The notes: generated from the letters alone by a model not told the origin. Counted from the stretch's first letter, positions 20,945 through 32,800 are shown. The stretch is 64,000 nt of DNA from Myxocyprinus asiaticus (GCF_019703515.2 NC_059349.1:21920744-21984743), one strand, 5' to 3'. A program made the numbers and translations.

Positions 20945-23122
20945 TTTCCATATTATTGAACATAAACCTATCTTTGGCCTACAGTTCACAGAAATTCTTT
21001 TTGCAATTGAATTCATCAATCTGTCCAAGGTAGACTTATTATAAGGGCTTTTGTAAGGGCGTGTCTATGTTCCTATGGCATTTGAAGTTGCCCTCCATCC
21101 AGCTTTGTTTTAACGCAAGAATGTGTCCTGATCTTGTGCTGTTTGCTATCAGTGTGGTTTGTTGTCTGTACAGCTAGATTTGCACTACTGCCCCCTGCTG
21201 AAAACATGAAGGTGGTACTTTAGGCTTGAATTCAAGTAAGTATCGCTGCAGGCCGGACACCTCCAAATGGGGGCGGAATCTCAAAAAGTGTGTGGGGTCA
21301 CTCTAGAAGGGGGTGTGGTTACTCCAAAAGGGGGTTGCGCCAACTCCAAAAGGGTGTGTCACTTCCACTCACAGTTAATTTTAGGGAAAGGGTAAGGTAA
21401 GGGGCTCCCTATATCTTTAATTTATATTTACATTTAGTCATTTAGCGGACACTTTTATCCAAACCGACTTACAAATGAGGAACATAGCAAGGAATTTGTC
21501 ATACAAAGTTCAACAATATATGGCAGTTTGGCACTCCCATCCCTCTGTGGAGCACTGCCTGCAGCTATATTCTTTCTCCTTGAATTGCTCCAATTGTAGG
21601 AGTATTCCTTATTACGGTTCAGGTCACGATTAATTGCGTACATTTTTTTAATCAATTATTTTTTATATATTTAATTGTACTGAATTAATGCGTAAATCAA
21701 CAGCCCTAATTTTTACAGAGTGTTTGAACATCTACTGTCACAGCAGAAGGGTGGTGTACATGCATTATAGTGATGTCACCCTTGTAGCTAATTTCTAGTT
21801 GGTTAAACTGATGTTACAACATTTCTCAGTCTCTCTTATTCCTTGTTTTCTTCCATGAAGAACGCATTCTTTTCATGCCATGGAATTGTGTTTCTTGTTC
21901 CTGTAGTTGTAAGCCTTTTCACAACTGACAGTCATAAGGAAGCCCAGTCATTTAGCTCACAATCTACCACTATAGTAGTCACATACAGTACTACACACTC
22001 AAAGTCAAAACTCAGAGGATTTAATTGAATTTCTTAACTTGCTGCTCCATCTAGTGGACAAAATCAGTAGTACATTCTTCATCTGTCAATTACAGTTGAA
22101 ATAAATAATAAATAAAATTATGAGAAGTGAGAATGTTGAAACATTAACATTTAGTACTGTGAATATCTACTATTATATAAAAAAGCTGCTTATTAAGATG
22201 ACTTCTTCAAATTATTCCATGATTCTTTGCAATGTTTCAGAAAATCAAAAATCATTTCCACAGTCATTTTGCATTGTGACTATCCTGACACTAATGTACA
22301 TTATTTAAAATATAGCTGAGGAGAATAAATAGACTGAATGCATGACAAGCCACTCCAGTATGATGCCTGTAATGGGCCCCTAGTGGCTTTACCTTGCAGA
22401 GAAGATTTTCTCTGTTTACCTTTCCCTGCTTTGATAACATGCTGTTTCAAAAACTTGACCTTGGGCACTCAGGCATAACCAGTCAAATCGCAGTGATTCG
22501 GTCCAGTTGGGTAACGTTTTTATCTCAGGATAAACCTGTAATAAATATTTGAAGTGTTTTGGGGACTGCAGTCCAGACTGTTTTGTTGTCTGATATTTTT
22601 TTTTTTTTTTTTTTTTTTTTGGTGTATTCCACAAGTTCATATTGTGCTGTTTGATTGTAATGCACACACAAGGGCATCAAGCAGGTATATATATCACTGA
22701 AGAACTAAACACCCTCAGAGCCCTCTGGGTACTCATCAAGTTCGGTCTCAATTGTTCTCCTTTAATTACTTCCAAAATCGAAAGTGGCCCATCGCATGAA
22801 TGGCAGTTAATATTTAATAGAGCATGTCAACACTAGCCTAATTGGTTAACTGTTTAGGGTTTATTACTTGAAGTGTCTTTGAAAATAGGTGTACAAAATT
22901 ATACTGTGGATTTGATCTAAAGATTTACTTTTTTTTAGGAAGATCATTATACAAGCTCTTTAAATTCCATTTCAAATTCAATTCAAATTCCATTATTGTG
23001 TGTTTTTTTTTTTTATTCCCTCGGAAAGGATTCTGAATAATTTCTTCCACTGTATAATGGAGAAACTCATATTACGATCAAACAAAACAATGACATGTCA
23101 TTCAGTGAACCAGTGACAAATA
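20945..23122. other. No gene recognised; minor repeats
   Basis: No gene is seen. An L2-like LINE tail on the - strand lies at about 21428-21492. At 21290-21362 a short word with CCAAAAGGG recurs three times. T-homopolymers lie at 22599-22620 and 23004-23016. Confidence 0.45.
21428..21492 (-). mobile_element. L2-like LINE or LINE-dependent SINE 3' tail
   Basis: Read on the - strand, this contains TAAGTCGGTTTGGATAAAAG, then CCGCTAAATGACTAAATG, the conserved 3' tail shared by fish L2-type LINEs and SINEs that use their machinery. Only the tail is present, so the parent element cannot be told. Confidence 0.6.
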
Positions 23123-23184
23123 TACACTGCCTGGCCCAAAAAAAGTTGAATACTCTAATATTTTGTTGGACCGCCTTTAGCTAT

Positions 23185-24065
23185 TATTTTGGCACGCATT
23201 CATTGTGGCATTGTTTCGACAACCTTATGCAAAGTCACAACATTTAATTCCATCCAGAGCTGCCTTAATTTTTGGCCGAGATCTTGTATTGATGACGGGA
23301 GATTTGAACCACTCCGTAAAGTCTTCTCCAGCACATCCCAAAGACTTTCAATGGGGTTAAGGTCAGGACTCTGTGGTGGTCAATTCATGTGTGAAAATTA
23401 TTCCTCATGCTCCCTCAACCACTCTTTCACAATTTGAGCCCGATGAATCTTGGCATTGTCGTCCTAGAATATGCCTGTGCCATCAGGGAAGAAAAAAATC
23501 CATTGATGGGTTAACCTGGTCATTCAGTACGTTGAGGAAGTTAGCTGACTTCATTTATTACAGCATAACGTTGCTGAGCATAGACCTGACCAATTGAAGC
23601 AACCCCAGATCATAACAATGCCTCCAGAGGCTTGTTGGAGGGCACTATGCATGAAGGGCACATCGCTTCATGCGCTTCCCTTCTTACCCTAACGCGCCCT
23701 TCTCTTTGGAATAGGGTGAATCTGGACTCATCAGACCACATTACCTTTTTCCATTGCTCCACAGCCCAATCATTATGCTCCCTAGCAAATTGAAGTAATT
23801 TTTCCAATTAGCCTCACTAACAAGTGGCTTTCTTGTGGCCACACAGCTGTTTAGTCCCAATCCTGGGAGTTCTCGTCACATTTTGTTTGTGGAAATGCTC
23901 TTACTTTCCCTATTAAACATAGCCATGAGTTCTAATGTTGATTTTTTACAATGTGATTTCACCAAGAATTTTAGTGATCTCCAGTCACAATCATTCTTGA
24001 TTTTTTCCCCAATTACATTTCTTCTGCAAAGCAGACAGTTAACTGATATCCTTCCAGGTTTTAAA
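23185..24065 (-). pseudogene. Tc1-family transposase, catalytic part (broken)
   Basis: In - strand order one can read NDCDWRSLKFLVKSHCKKST (second DNA-binding helix region, near 23990), LLQFAREHNDWAVEQWKKVM, then WSDESRFTLFQREGRVRVRR with the first Asp (near 23725), and near 23350 SPDLNPIESLW with the catalytic Glu. Frames change several times, so it is inactive. The N-terminal exon-like piece lies beyond the inserted repeat at 25972-25833. Confidence 0.87.
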
Positions 24066-25832
24066 TACAACTGTAAGCAGCAATTACAGGGCCAAGCACC
24101 AGCATGACAACCACAGCACAACCCAAAGATCTCACAGAGCAAGCACAGATCACATTGTCTCTGGATGTATTTGAACCCACAACTTTCCATTCAACAGTTC
24201 TGTGTGCAATCCACTGCACTGCAACATTGCAGTCAACAAAGGGACATATCAAGCTTAGATGAATCACAGCAGAGCACAGCTGTTACCATGATCAACTTTA
24301 TATTCATGTAACTTTTCAGCAAAGATGCAAATCAACATCTGAGTGGGGAAAAGCCCCGTCTCCATTCAGTAAACACAATACAAAAATCTCCAGAACTACA
24401 CACATTTCTAATGCATGATTAGCTGATTGAACCGGGAAACTTCTATTTGAAATTTCATGGCTTTAACCACTGCTCCACACAGTCACTGTGTGAAAAAGCA
24501 TCCAAGAGGAACATACTATGCTAAGTTTTTTTTTTTTTTATGACTTTGTATTCATGTAACTTTTCAACAGAGATCAAATTTAGAATTTGTCAGGAAACAA
24601 GTGTAGGTTATCTTTTGAACTATAGGTGGCACTGTCTCTAAACTTCTCAGTTATCCTCAGGACATGATGTCAATGATGCATACCAATTTTCATAAAGATT
24701 TATCACTTTTATAAAATGCAATATAGCAGAGAGACTATATGGTTGATATGGAAAATGCTAACTTATTAGCATGCTAACTGCATGCTAGCCAATGCATTTC
24801 TAAGGCTATTTGATCACAATGCTATCTGCAGACAACATTAGCTTAGCATGCTAATCAGCTTACGTGCTAATCAGTTAACTTATTAGTATGCTAACTGATT
24901 AGCACACTAAGCTAATGTTGCTCTACAGATAGCATTGTGATAAAATAGTCTAATAAAACCCAACAATTAGCATGCTTACCGATTAGCATGCTAAGCTATC
25001 ATAACATGTAGCATGATAAACATGCTAAACAGACCATGTTCTTTTGAACTACATGTGATGCTGTCTTCAAACATCTCAGTCCTTTCAAAAGATATCACTC
25101 TCTTACATATCAGAAGAACAACACTAAGAAGAATAAGAAATATACCTTCAAACAAAATAGATCTTTTTCAGAATTCTTGACCCATAGGTGGCGCTGTCGC
25201 GAAACTCTGCTTGTGCCCTCAGACCATGGTCCTCATGAGGCATACCAAGTTTCATTTTGATAGGACACAGCATTGCCAAGATACAGCCTCAAATCCTTTT
25301 TCACAGCCACCTCGTTAACTGTGTTTGCATAATTTTTCCAACAAAATAAAATATAAAAATTCGGTATGATTCATTCTGTGCGGCTCGGTCTGGAGATTAT
25401 TTTGAGCCATTTTGTGTGAAAATCAGGCAAAGTTTGATGGAGCAGAAGTGAAAAAACAATGAATGACATAATCCAATCACCAGGAGGAGAGAAATCTGAC
25501 AAAACAAGAATTGTGTCTGTTGGACAAATGGTTCAAAAGATATGCACAAAAGAAAAGTAAATATTTAACATGGTGGTGGTGCTATAGAGTAAGTCCTAGA
25601 GACCCCAAATTTGACATGGTGACTATTCATGACCACCCCTATCAGTGTGCCAAATTTCATCATTTTTCTAGGTACGGTTCATAGGGCTACAAAAGACTCC
25701 CAGCCAGAATAATAATAATAATACTAACAGATACAATAGGTGCCATAGCACCTTCAGTGCTTGGCCCCTAATAATAAACTAACGAAAACAATAGGTGCCA
25801 CAGCACCTTTCTGTGCTTGGCCCCTAATAATG
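24066..25832. mobile_element. Non-coding inserted repeat with GGGGCCAAGCAC ends
   Basis: This insert splits the Tc1 transposase. Its right end carries two consecutive copies (25733-25776 and 25788-25831) of a module. Each module is a short hairpin (GGTGCCATAGCACC or GGTGCCACAGCACC) followed by GTGCTTGGCCCCTAAT. The left end contains the inverse word GGCCAAGCAC at about 24090. The interior includes the GTGCCAAATTTCATC-type sequence common in carp-like genomes, a palindrome-rich GCATGCTAA tract (24740-25020) and no coding region. The hairpin followed by CTAA then T resembles a Helitron 3' end, but this is only a resemblance. Confidence 0.6.
24740..25020. repeat. GCATGCTAA palindrome-rich tract with large inverted repeat
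   Basis: TTAGCATGCTAA-type words recur about ten times. Two longer arms, 24804-24857 and 24894-24948, are inverted copies of each other (TCACAATGCTATCTGCAG against CTACAGATAGCATTGTGA), separated by about 36 bp. The tract could extrude a cruciform. It lies inside the inserted repeat. Confidence 0.7.
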
Positions 25833-25972
25833 TGTTGGACAGTTCTTAACCCAATTCCAGTGATTTCAGCAATCTCCATAGTTGTTTTCTTTGCTTGATG
25901 CAGGCCAATAATTTGCCCCAACTGAAACACAATAACATCTTTTCCACGACCACGGGATACGTCTTCTGACAT
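25833..25972 (-). pseudogene. Tc1-family transposase, N-terminal helix-turn-helix
   Basis: The - strand frame starts MSEDVSRGRGKDVIVFQLGQ and continues IIGLHQAKKTTMEIAEITGIGLRTVQHII (shown here as two adjoining motifs), a paired-type helix-turn-helix. It ends abruptly where the 1.77-kb repeat begins, and the frame then runs into non-homologous sequence. Confidence 0.82.
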
Positions 25973-26155
25973 GGCTGTTTAAGAAATGAGAAGCTACATA
26001 CTTCATCAGTTAGGGTTAAAAGAATTGTTGCCAGCTGAAACATATTAATCACTGCAATAATGATCCAATCATAGGCTCTTAAGTATCTGCTTATTTAAAT
26101 CCAAACGGTGATTTATTTATTTATTTATTTGAATTTTTTTTGGCCAGGCAGTGTA

Positions 26156-28774
26156 CATAAATATAAAATCCAAATGTACAGCCCACATTTAATCTATATT
26201 TTCACTGTAATGAATGGGGGGATATTGTTATAATTACCTTTTTTAAAGTGAGTTTTTTGCTACTGAAGAAAAGCCCAATTGGCTTCGTTGTAGAGAATTA
26301 GCACAGGTGTGCAGAAGCCATTGTGAGTTTTCATTAAATTGTGTGTCATCTCACACTCAGCCCCCCTTTCCCCTCCTGCTTGCCCTGCTGTAACCATATG
26401 GACCCCATACCGAGACCCATTATACTGGAAGTGAATTAACTTTCAGGAAAGAGACAGATTGAGCTTGTTTTACGTATCTGCTGCAGCATACTCATAATCA
26501 GCTCTCAGTAATATGTGCACACTGGAAGATACCTGACTGACTGACTGATTTCTCTCCTCTGCAAAACAGAACATTTAATCCGTACCAGCAAAAAAATAAA
26601 AAAATAAAAATGCACTAATAATAGTTTATATTCCATTGCAATTTCCTTGTTCATTTTAATCAATTAAGGTAATTTTCTTGTCTTTTAATGCATTGCACAT
26701 AAAGACCCTGTGAAATCAAAATTGAGTTTTGTGGTTTAAGTAAATTTCAATTAGCTTTGAAGCCATTTATAATCTAGTGTACTCCTAAATGTTGACAAAA
26801 CTCACTTTTAGCTTTTAAATATATAGTCTTTCTTTTCTGGTAAAACGGACCAAAAATATTGATGACTTATCTTGCACTACACAGATTTAGTAAAAATCAA
26901 GATTTTAATGATATATTTACAGTATATACAGTTATTAATATTATTATTATTATTTTCAAATACAGAATCTGTGCAACATATTTAAAACCTATTGGCTATT
27001 TTTTTTTTAAGGGATGAGCTCTTCAATATGTCCTGTCTAAACTTCCTGGACAGAAACATAGGACAGAAAACTGGTTTGTCAAGCCATTTCATGGGAACTT
27101 TAAAATCTTTGCATGCCATTCAGTTCAACATGATCACAACTAAAATCGAAATTCTGCCTCCGTAAGTTATTGTACCCTGAAATCAACCTAATATTGACGA
27201 ATTACTGCAAACCGCCATACTTAGACATTTTTGTATGTTTTGTGGTCAACTTTGGTCACATTTCCCTCTAGCACTATTGATAGCGTATTGCACAAGAAAC
27301 CTCATAGGCAAGAGTTCTGGTCTCATGGGAACTAGGAAGTTGTCAAATTTATATAAACAATGGTGGGTGTGATTCAAAGGTTGCATTTTCGCTCTAAAAT
27401 TGCATTTTTGCTCCACTGGCAGTCAGGTTAAGACAGGGTTCTTAAATTTGGGTGCAAATGGTATTGTAAGGAAGTATTGTAAGAGGGGTGTAAAGACTGC
27501 TCCATTCTTAAATTTCATTCTCTTTTACACATTAAAAAATTGTAACAAGACAACACATGCAAGAACCAATGTTCCCAATTTCTTTTCCTCTGCCTTTTTC
27601 TCCTCAAGCATTGTTTATACTTCTGCCTGGAATTGTGGTGTCTTATATCAGGGGTGCTCATTACGTTGATCACGATCAACCATCACAAGACAATCAGTGG
27701 TTGATAGTACAGTATATAGCTATTATTAAAATGTTATATGTATTTATGTGGCAAAGAAAGTACATATAAAATAATGTAGTCCTAGTTCATTAGTTCATAG
27801 ACAAAAAGTTCATTCAGATTTTATTTTATCAAGGAAGAAGGTAACTTTTCAAGAATATATATGACCAAAAGAAATTGAGAACCACTGGGTTAAGGGTTGG
27901 GGTTTGGGTTAGGGCATATGGTAAATAAAATATGCATTCCTGTTGTCTGTATAACATAATTTACAACTAAAATTAGAACTCGCTTTTGGCGCCACTCTGT
28001 GGAGAGTTCACCCAGAAACTGGGGCTCACGTGTTCTCATGCGGTTAGCAACATTTCCAGCTTTGGCCACTGGGGGCAGTAATTTTAATTTGAAGTTTTAA
28101 AAATTGTGGAAATGTCCTAAATATTACTTTTATAAAATATCCCAAAATCTGATTTAGAAATGTTGTTTCTCTCTGTATCCTTTCACAAAGAAACTTTAGA
28201 CTTACATGAGTATGTACAGACAAAGTAATGTATCACTATAGATGTGGAATAGAGTATAAATCATTTTGTTCCCTTTTTGGTGGAGGCATTTCAAACAAGG
28301 AAAAAAAATCTCACATTTGACATTTTCCAGAAGTTGCCTGTCCTATATTGTGTTTAGAAGTTGCTAAAGATTGCCATTATCTCAGAAGCAAATAGGGTCA
28401 TCAGCGACCTGCCATGATATGTTGCCCTGAAACCCCTCCTATTCATCCACCTGTCATTGAGGTACCAATCCTCTTAGACCTGATCAATCAAGTTGCCAGC
28501 ATTGACACTAGATAGCATCTTAGCAGAAAGAGTAGGACAGGCCAGTGCATTTACAAGTCAGCAAAGGATGTGCAATTATATCTTGAGAAATGAGAAAGAT
28601 ATGGAAAGATGTGAATTTGAGACAGTTGATTGTGATAGACATCAGAAGAATTTAATAGATCTTAAGGATTACTTGGTGAGTATCAGTTCACCTTATCTGG
28701 CACATATACCTAGCTATTCCAACAAATGTATTTTCTCATTTTTAAATAATGAATTGATGCCTGGAGGGTAATAT
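26156..28774. other. No gene recognised; possible hAT-like terminus at 27649
   Basis: I see no gene I can name. The frame 28493-28771 (92 aa) has no recognisable motif. At 27649 the word CAGGGGTGCTCA looks like a hAT terminal repeat; a related inverted word is at 31951-31961. Microsatellite-like TTTA and TTA runs occur at 26109-26131 and 26938-26954. Confidence 0.4.
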
Positions 28775-28950
28775 ATATACACTGAAAAAATGCTAACCTT
28801 AACAATGTGCTATCTGTCGTAAAAATCTTAATTAACTGGTTTTATTCAAGTCAAAAATATTATTTAACATCACTGAATCAACCTTAATTCATTAGATTAC
28901 ACCAACAAAACACATTTTAAGGGTTAGATCAGGTAGAAATTGCTGTTTTA
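28775..28950. repeat. Dispersed repeat (copy 1), related in inverse to 32625-32800
   Basis: The words AACTGGTTTTATTCAAGTCA, TTACACCAACAAAACACATT and GGGTTAGATCAGGTAGAAAT all recur, reverse complemented and with small changes, at 32640-32790. The outer end contains ACACTGAAAAAAT, like the CACTGTAAAAAG end of the other copy. This is a non-coding DNA-type repeat, cut short on its right by the Tc1 element at 28953. Confidence 0.65.
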
Positions 28951-28952
28951 TA

Positions 28953-29153
28953 CAGGTGCATCTCAATAAATTAGAATGTCGTGGAAAAGTTCATTTATTT
29001 CAGTAATTCAACTCAAATTGTGAAACTCGTGTATTAAATAAATTCAATGCACACAGACTGAAGTAGTTTAAGTCTTTGGTTCTTTTAATTGTGATGATTT
29101 TGGCTCACATTTAACAAAAACCCACCAATTCACTATCTCAAAAAATTAGAATA
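28953..29153 (+). repeat. Left terminal inverted repeat
   Basis: It starts CAGGTGCATCTCAATAAATT and continues almost unchanged relative to the reverse complement of 30292-30493. Confidence 0.93.
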
Positions 29154-29253
29154 TGGTGACATGCCAATCAGCTAATCAACTCAAAACACCTGCAAAGGTT
29201 TCCTGAGCCTTCAAAATGGTCTCTCAGTTTGGTTCACTAGGCTACACAATCAT

Positions 29254-30215
29254 GGGGAAGACTGCTGATCTGACAGTTGTCCAGAAGACAATCATTGACA
29301 CCCTTCACAAGGAGGGTAAGCCACAAACATTCATTGCCAAAGAAGCTGGCTGTTCACAGAGTGTTGTATCCAAGCATGTAAACAGAAAGTTGAGTGGAAG
29401 GAAAAAGATGCACAACCAACCAAGAGAACCGCAGCCTTATGAGGATTGTCAAGCAAAATCGATTCAAGAATTTGGGTGAACTTCACAAGGAATGGACTGA
29501 GGCTGGGGTCAAGGCATCAAGAGCCACCACACACAGACATGTCAAGGAATTTGGCTACAGTTGTCGTATTCCTCTTGTTAAGCCACTCCTGAACCACAGT
29601 CAACGTCAGAGGTGTCTTACCTGGGCTAAGGAGAAGAAGAACTGGACTGTTGCCCAGTGGTCCAAAGTCCTCTTTTCAGATGAGAGCAAGTTTTGTATTT
29701 CATTTGGAAACCAAGGTCCTAGAGTCTGGAGGAAGGGTGGAGAAGCTCATAGCCCAAGTTGCTTGAAGTCCAGTGTTAAGTTTCCACAGTCTGTGATGAT
29801 TTGGGGTGCAATGTCATCTGCTGGTGTTGGTCCATTGTGTTTTTTGAAAACCAAAGTCACTGCACCCGTTTACCAAGAAATTTTGGAGCACTTCATGCTT
29901 CCTTCTGCTGACCAGCTTTTTAAAGATGCTGATTTCATTTTCCAGCAGGATTTGGCACCTGCCCACACTGCCAAAAGCACCAAAAGTTGGTTAAATGACC
30001 ATGGTGTTGGTGTGCTTGACTGGCCAGCAAACTCACCAGACCTGAACCCCATAGAGAATCTATGGGGTATTGTCAAGAGGAAAATGAGAAACAAGAGACC
30101 AAAAAATGCAGATGAGCTGAAGGCCACTGTCAAAGAAACCTGGGCTTCCATACCACCTCAGCAGTGCCACAAACTGATCACCTCTATGCCCCGCCGAATT
30201 GAGGCAGTAAATTAA
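29254..30215 (+). pseudogene. Tc1-family transposase with one frame change
   Basis: The first frame (ATG at 29254) encodes the N-terminal helix-turn-helix: MGKTADLTVVQKTIIDTLHK, then SQSVVSKHVNRKLSGRKK. It shifts near 29395-29410 to the frame that continues to the stop at 30213: KNLGELHKEWTEAGVKASRA, then LFSDESKFCISF (first Asp, near 29680), FQQDLAPAHTAKS (second Asp, near 29955) and SPDLNPIENLWG (Glu, near 30050), a DD34E triad. The shift lies at a GGAAGGAAAAAG stretch and looks like a small slippage deletion. The catalytic half is intact; the DNA-binding half is out of frame with it. Confidence 0.93.
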
Positions 30216-30291
30216 AGCATATACAGTAAATGAACATACTTTCCAGAAGGCCAACAATTCACTAAAAATGTTTTTTTTATTGGTCTTATGA

Positions 30292-30493
30292 TGTATTATA
30301 ATTTTTTGAGATAGTGAATTGGTGGGTTTTTGTTAAATGTGAGCAAAATCATCACAATTAAAAGAACCAAAGACTTAAACTACTTCAGTCTGTGTGCATT
30401 GAATTTATTTAATACACGAGTTTCACAATTTGAGTTGAATTACTGAAATAAATGAACTTTTCCACGACATTCTAATTTATTGAGATGCACCTG
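30292..30493 (-). repeat. Right terminal inverted repeat
   Basis: The reverse complement starts CAGGTGCATCTCAATAAATT. It pairs with 28953-29153. Confidence 0.93.
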
Positions 30494-30495
30494 TA

Positions 30496-32624
30496 TATTA
30501 TACCTCGAAAAAGGCTGACTGCCGAAACATTGGTGAGAAAAACTAAAAGAGCCTATGTTTTGAGTTGTGCAGTTATACTTTATGGCCAAACCTACTGATC
30601 AATGTATGTTCAAATCAGATTTGATTTGTTCATTTTATCTGCTGTTTTTTTTTTTTTCTCCTTTGTTGGGTGGCAAAGGGAAAAGTTGGCCAGCTTTTGT
30701 ATTTATTGGGGTGAATGTGCACCGAAATGATCAAATCATCAGCAACTCACAGTTCAGTTTACAGGGGTTGAGACTGATTGACCATATACTGTAGCTTTGG
30801 ATTGATGGTGAAATCATGTGGCAAGTATGTGCCACAGCTCATGTCTGTGCAACCTAAACTGCAGTATGCAGTGCGGTGTTCTAGATAGATGGGTCACAAA
30901 CAGGTTTTGACATATTCTAAAGCTAGTGGAACCAGCCATGCAACTTTAATGCATTGTGTTGCCTTAGGGAGTCATATATTATTGAAATATTTCTGTGGGC
31001 TTCCCTCATGTTGAAAATGGCAAATTTGACAAAGATGGTTGGAGATACCATTTTGAAGCTGATAAAGCAGTGGAGAGTTACTTCATTATGGGTAGATTAC
31101 TTTTAGAGTTTGATATTGTTAACTAAATAGTTAATGCAGGCAGATACAATAATTGAAGTAACTTGGGAAGTCTTCTCGTGTCATATGTTTTTATACTGTT
31201 CACATTATAAGTATGGTATGCTAAGTATGTGTACTGTAATTCATTTGTACTATGTGATTTATTTGTATGTGATACACAGTGATAGCATAGGGGTTCAATG
31301 CCAAGATTCTCTGTCAGGTTGCAAGTACAGAATTGCATGCCAAGTTTGTAATCACATCCTGGTGACAACAAATAAATAAAGTTTTCCCCTAAAGCTATTC
31401 CTGATCTACGAGACCTTGTTTTAATCTTCCCACCTGCCGATATGCTTTCTGTGATTACACACTTTCATAAATATTTAACCCTTTTTTCCTTGGCACCAGT
31501 GGTGTCAAAATAATTAATTTGACAAGTCGCAAAATAGTTGAGCTAGCTTTATTCATAGTGTCACAGATAGTGACAGCACAGACTTGATCTATTTTTGCAC
31601 GGGCTCCAGTTATGCCAACTAATAATCATTAAAATTGATGCCTTTAAATCGACTGTTATTCATACCACAGTGAGAGCTGAGATGTGAAATGCGATATTGC
31701 GGATAGCATATCTCCACATATTGTCACAGTCACGGTGGGTTCATCCTGATACTTTTCTAATATCGACACTGTCATTAATGATCACCATTCTTTATCATTT
31801 TCACAACACACCACTAATCTAAGAACAGGATGATGTCGCATTTATTAAACTATACAGAAATATTTTTTTAACTATATCATACAACTGCTATTATTCTGTC
31901 TCGGCCCCAAGGAATTTTTCTATTTGGCTCACGCACTTGTTGGTGAAGTTGAACACCCCTGCTATAGAGTTTGTTAAGAAATTACACACAGTGTTTACAT
32001 TAACTCAAAAAAGTAATAGATCACCTCACAATAGGTGCATGCATGTGATTCTAACCTGATGGAATATCTCACAGAAGTGAGTGATGGGCTTTTAAGCATA
32101 TGGGTAATGAGTCCAGAGGCTGCGATGTGGGAGAGGTAGTCGGGGGTGGGCACACACTGCAGTACTCATGCTTCCATCTGCTCCTTCTTGTCGTAGCTCA
32201 CTCTACGGATGGCTCAGCGGACCCCGGGAGCATTTGGAATGGGGCCCAGGGTTTGCATCCAACATCGCTGGCAATTACTGCATAAACACATTTAAATTAA
32301 TGCCTGTATTTGGACACTGTGGTGTTGTCATATCAGCTGCTGCTGGCTGTCAATAAACAGCCCATGAAAACGGCTGTTCAAACAATGGAGAGGAGAGAGG
32401 CATGACTATGCAATTTTCCTTGCAATATTTTAGCCACATGTTGGGTAAATGTTTAAATAGGATTGGCAGGGTATATGGAAATGTTTTTTTTTGTTTGTTT
32501 GTTTGTTTGTTTTTGTTTTTCTGGATGGGGGTGTTATGAAGGCAAAGACCTTCAATGATATGATACTGTGACACTGGACACGATACAAGGATATTGCTTG
32601 CCAGAATAGTTGAAATTCCATTTG
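30496..32624. other. No gene recognised
   Basis: No gene is seen. GAACACCCCTG at 31951-31961 is an inverted match to the hAT-like word at 27649. GTTT repeats lie at about 32488-32514. Confidence 0.45.
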
Positions 32625-32800
32625 TACACTGTAAAAAGAGATAAACTACAATTGTTAATTTTAGGAGTTATTTCTACCTGATCTAACCCTTAATATTAGT
32701 TTTGTTGGTGTAACCTGATATAGTCAGGTTGATTCAGACATTAAATTATATTTTTTCTTGAATCAAACCAGTTAATTTATATTACAACATGAAGTACATT
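32625..32800. repeat. Dispersed repeat (copy 2), inverse of 28775-28950
   Basis: It begins CACTGTAAAAAGAGAT and contains ATTTCTACCTGATCTAACCC and TTTTGTTGGTGTAACCTG, the complements of words in copy 1. Non-coding. Confidence 0.65.

Larger units (their letters stand above)
23125..26153 (-). mobile_element. Tc1-like transposon interrupted by a non-coding repeat
   Basis: The inverted ends CACTGCCTGGCC (23125) and its complement GGCCAGGCAGTG (26142-26153) are flanked by TA (23123-23124 and 26154-26155). The - strand encodes a Tc1 transposase in two parts. The N-terminal helix-turn-helix is at 25972-25833 and the remainder at about 24065-23185. Between them lies about 1.77 kb of an unrelated repeat (about 24066-25832). 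Without the insert the element is about 1.25 kb, the usual Tc1 size. Confidence 0.88.
28953..30493 (+). mobile_element. Tc1-like transposon with ~200-bp terminal inverted repeats, nearly intact
   Basis: The element is 1,541 bp and flanked by TA (28951-28952 and 30494-30495). Its inverted repeats run from 28953 to about 29153 and from about 30292 to 30493. By eye they differ by only a base or so over about 200 bp, for example GGCTCA against GCTCA. The transposase is complete from helix-turn-helix to the DDE Glu except for a frame change in the linker. The near-identical repeats mean a recent insertion or recent homogenisation. Confidence 0.95.

Noticed and set aside
24740..25020. Regularly repeated GCATGCTAA words as a CRISPR-like array
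   Set aside because: The words are palindromic, irregularly spaced and lie in a fish repeat; no spacers, leader or cas genes.
29870..30151. 93-codon - strand frame
   Set aside because: Antisense shadow of the Tc1 transposase catalytic region.
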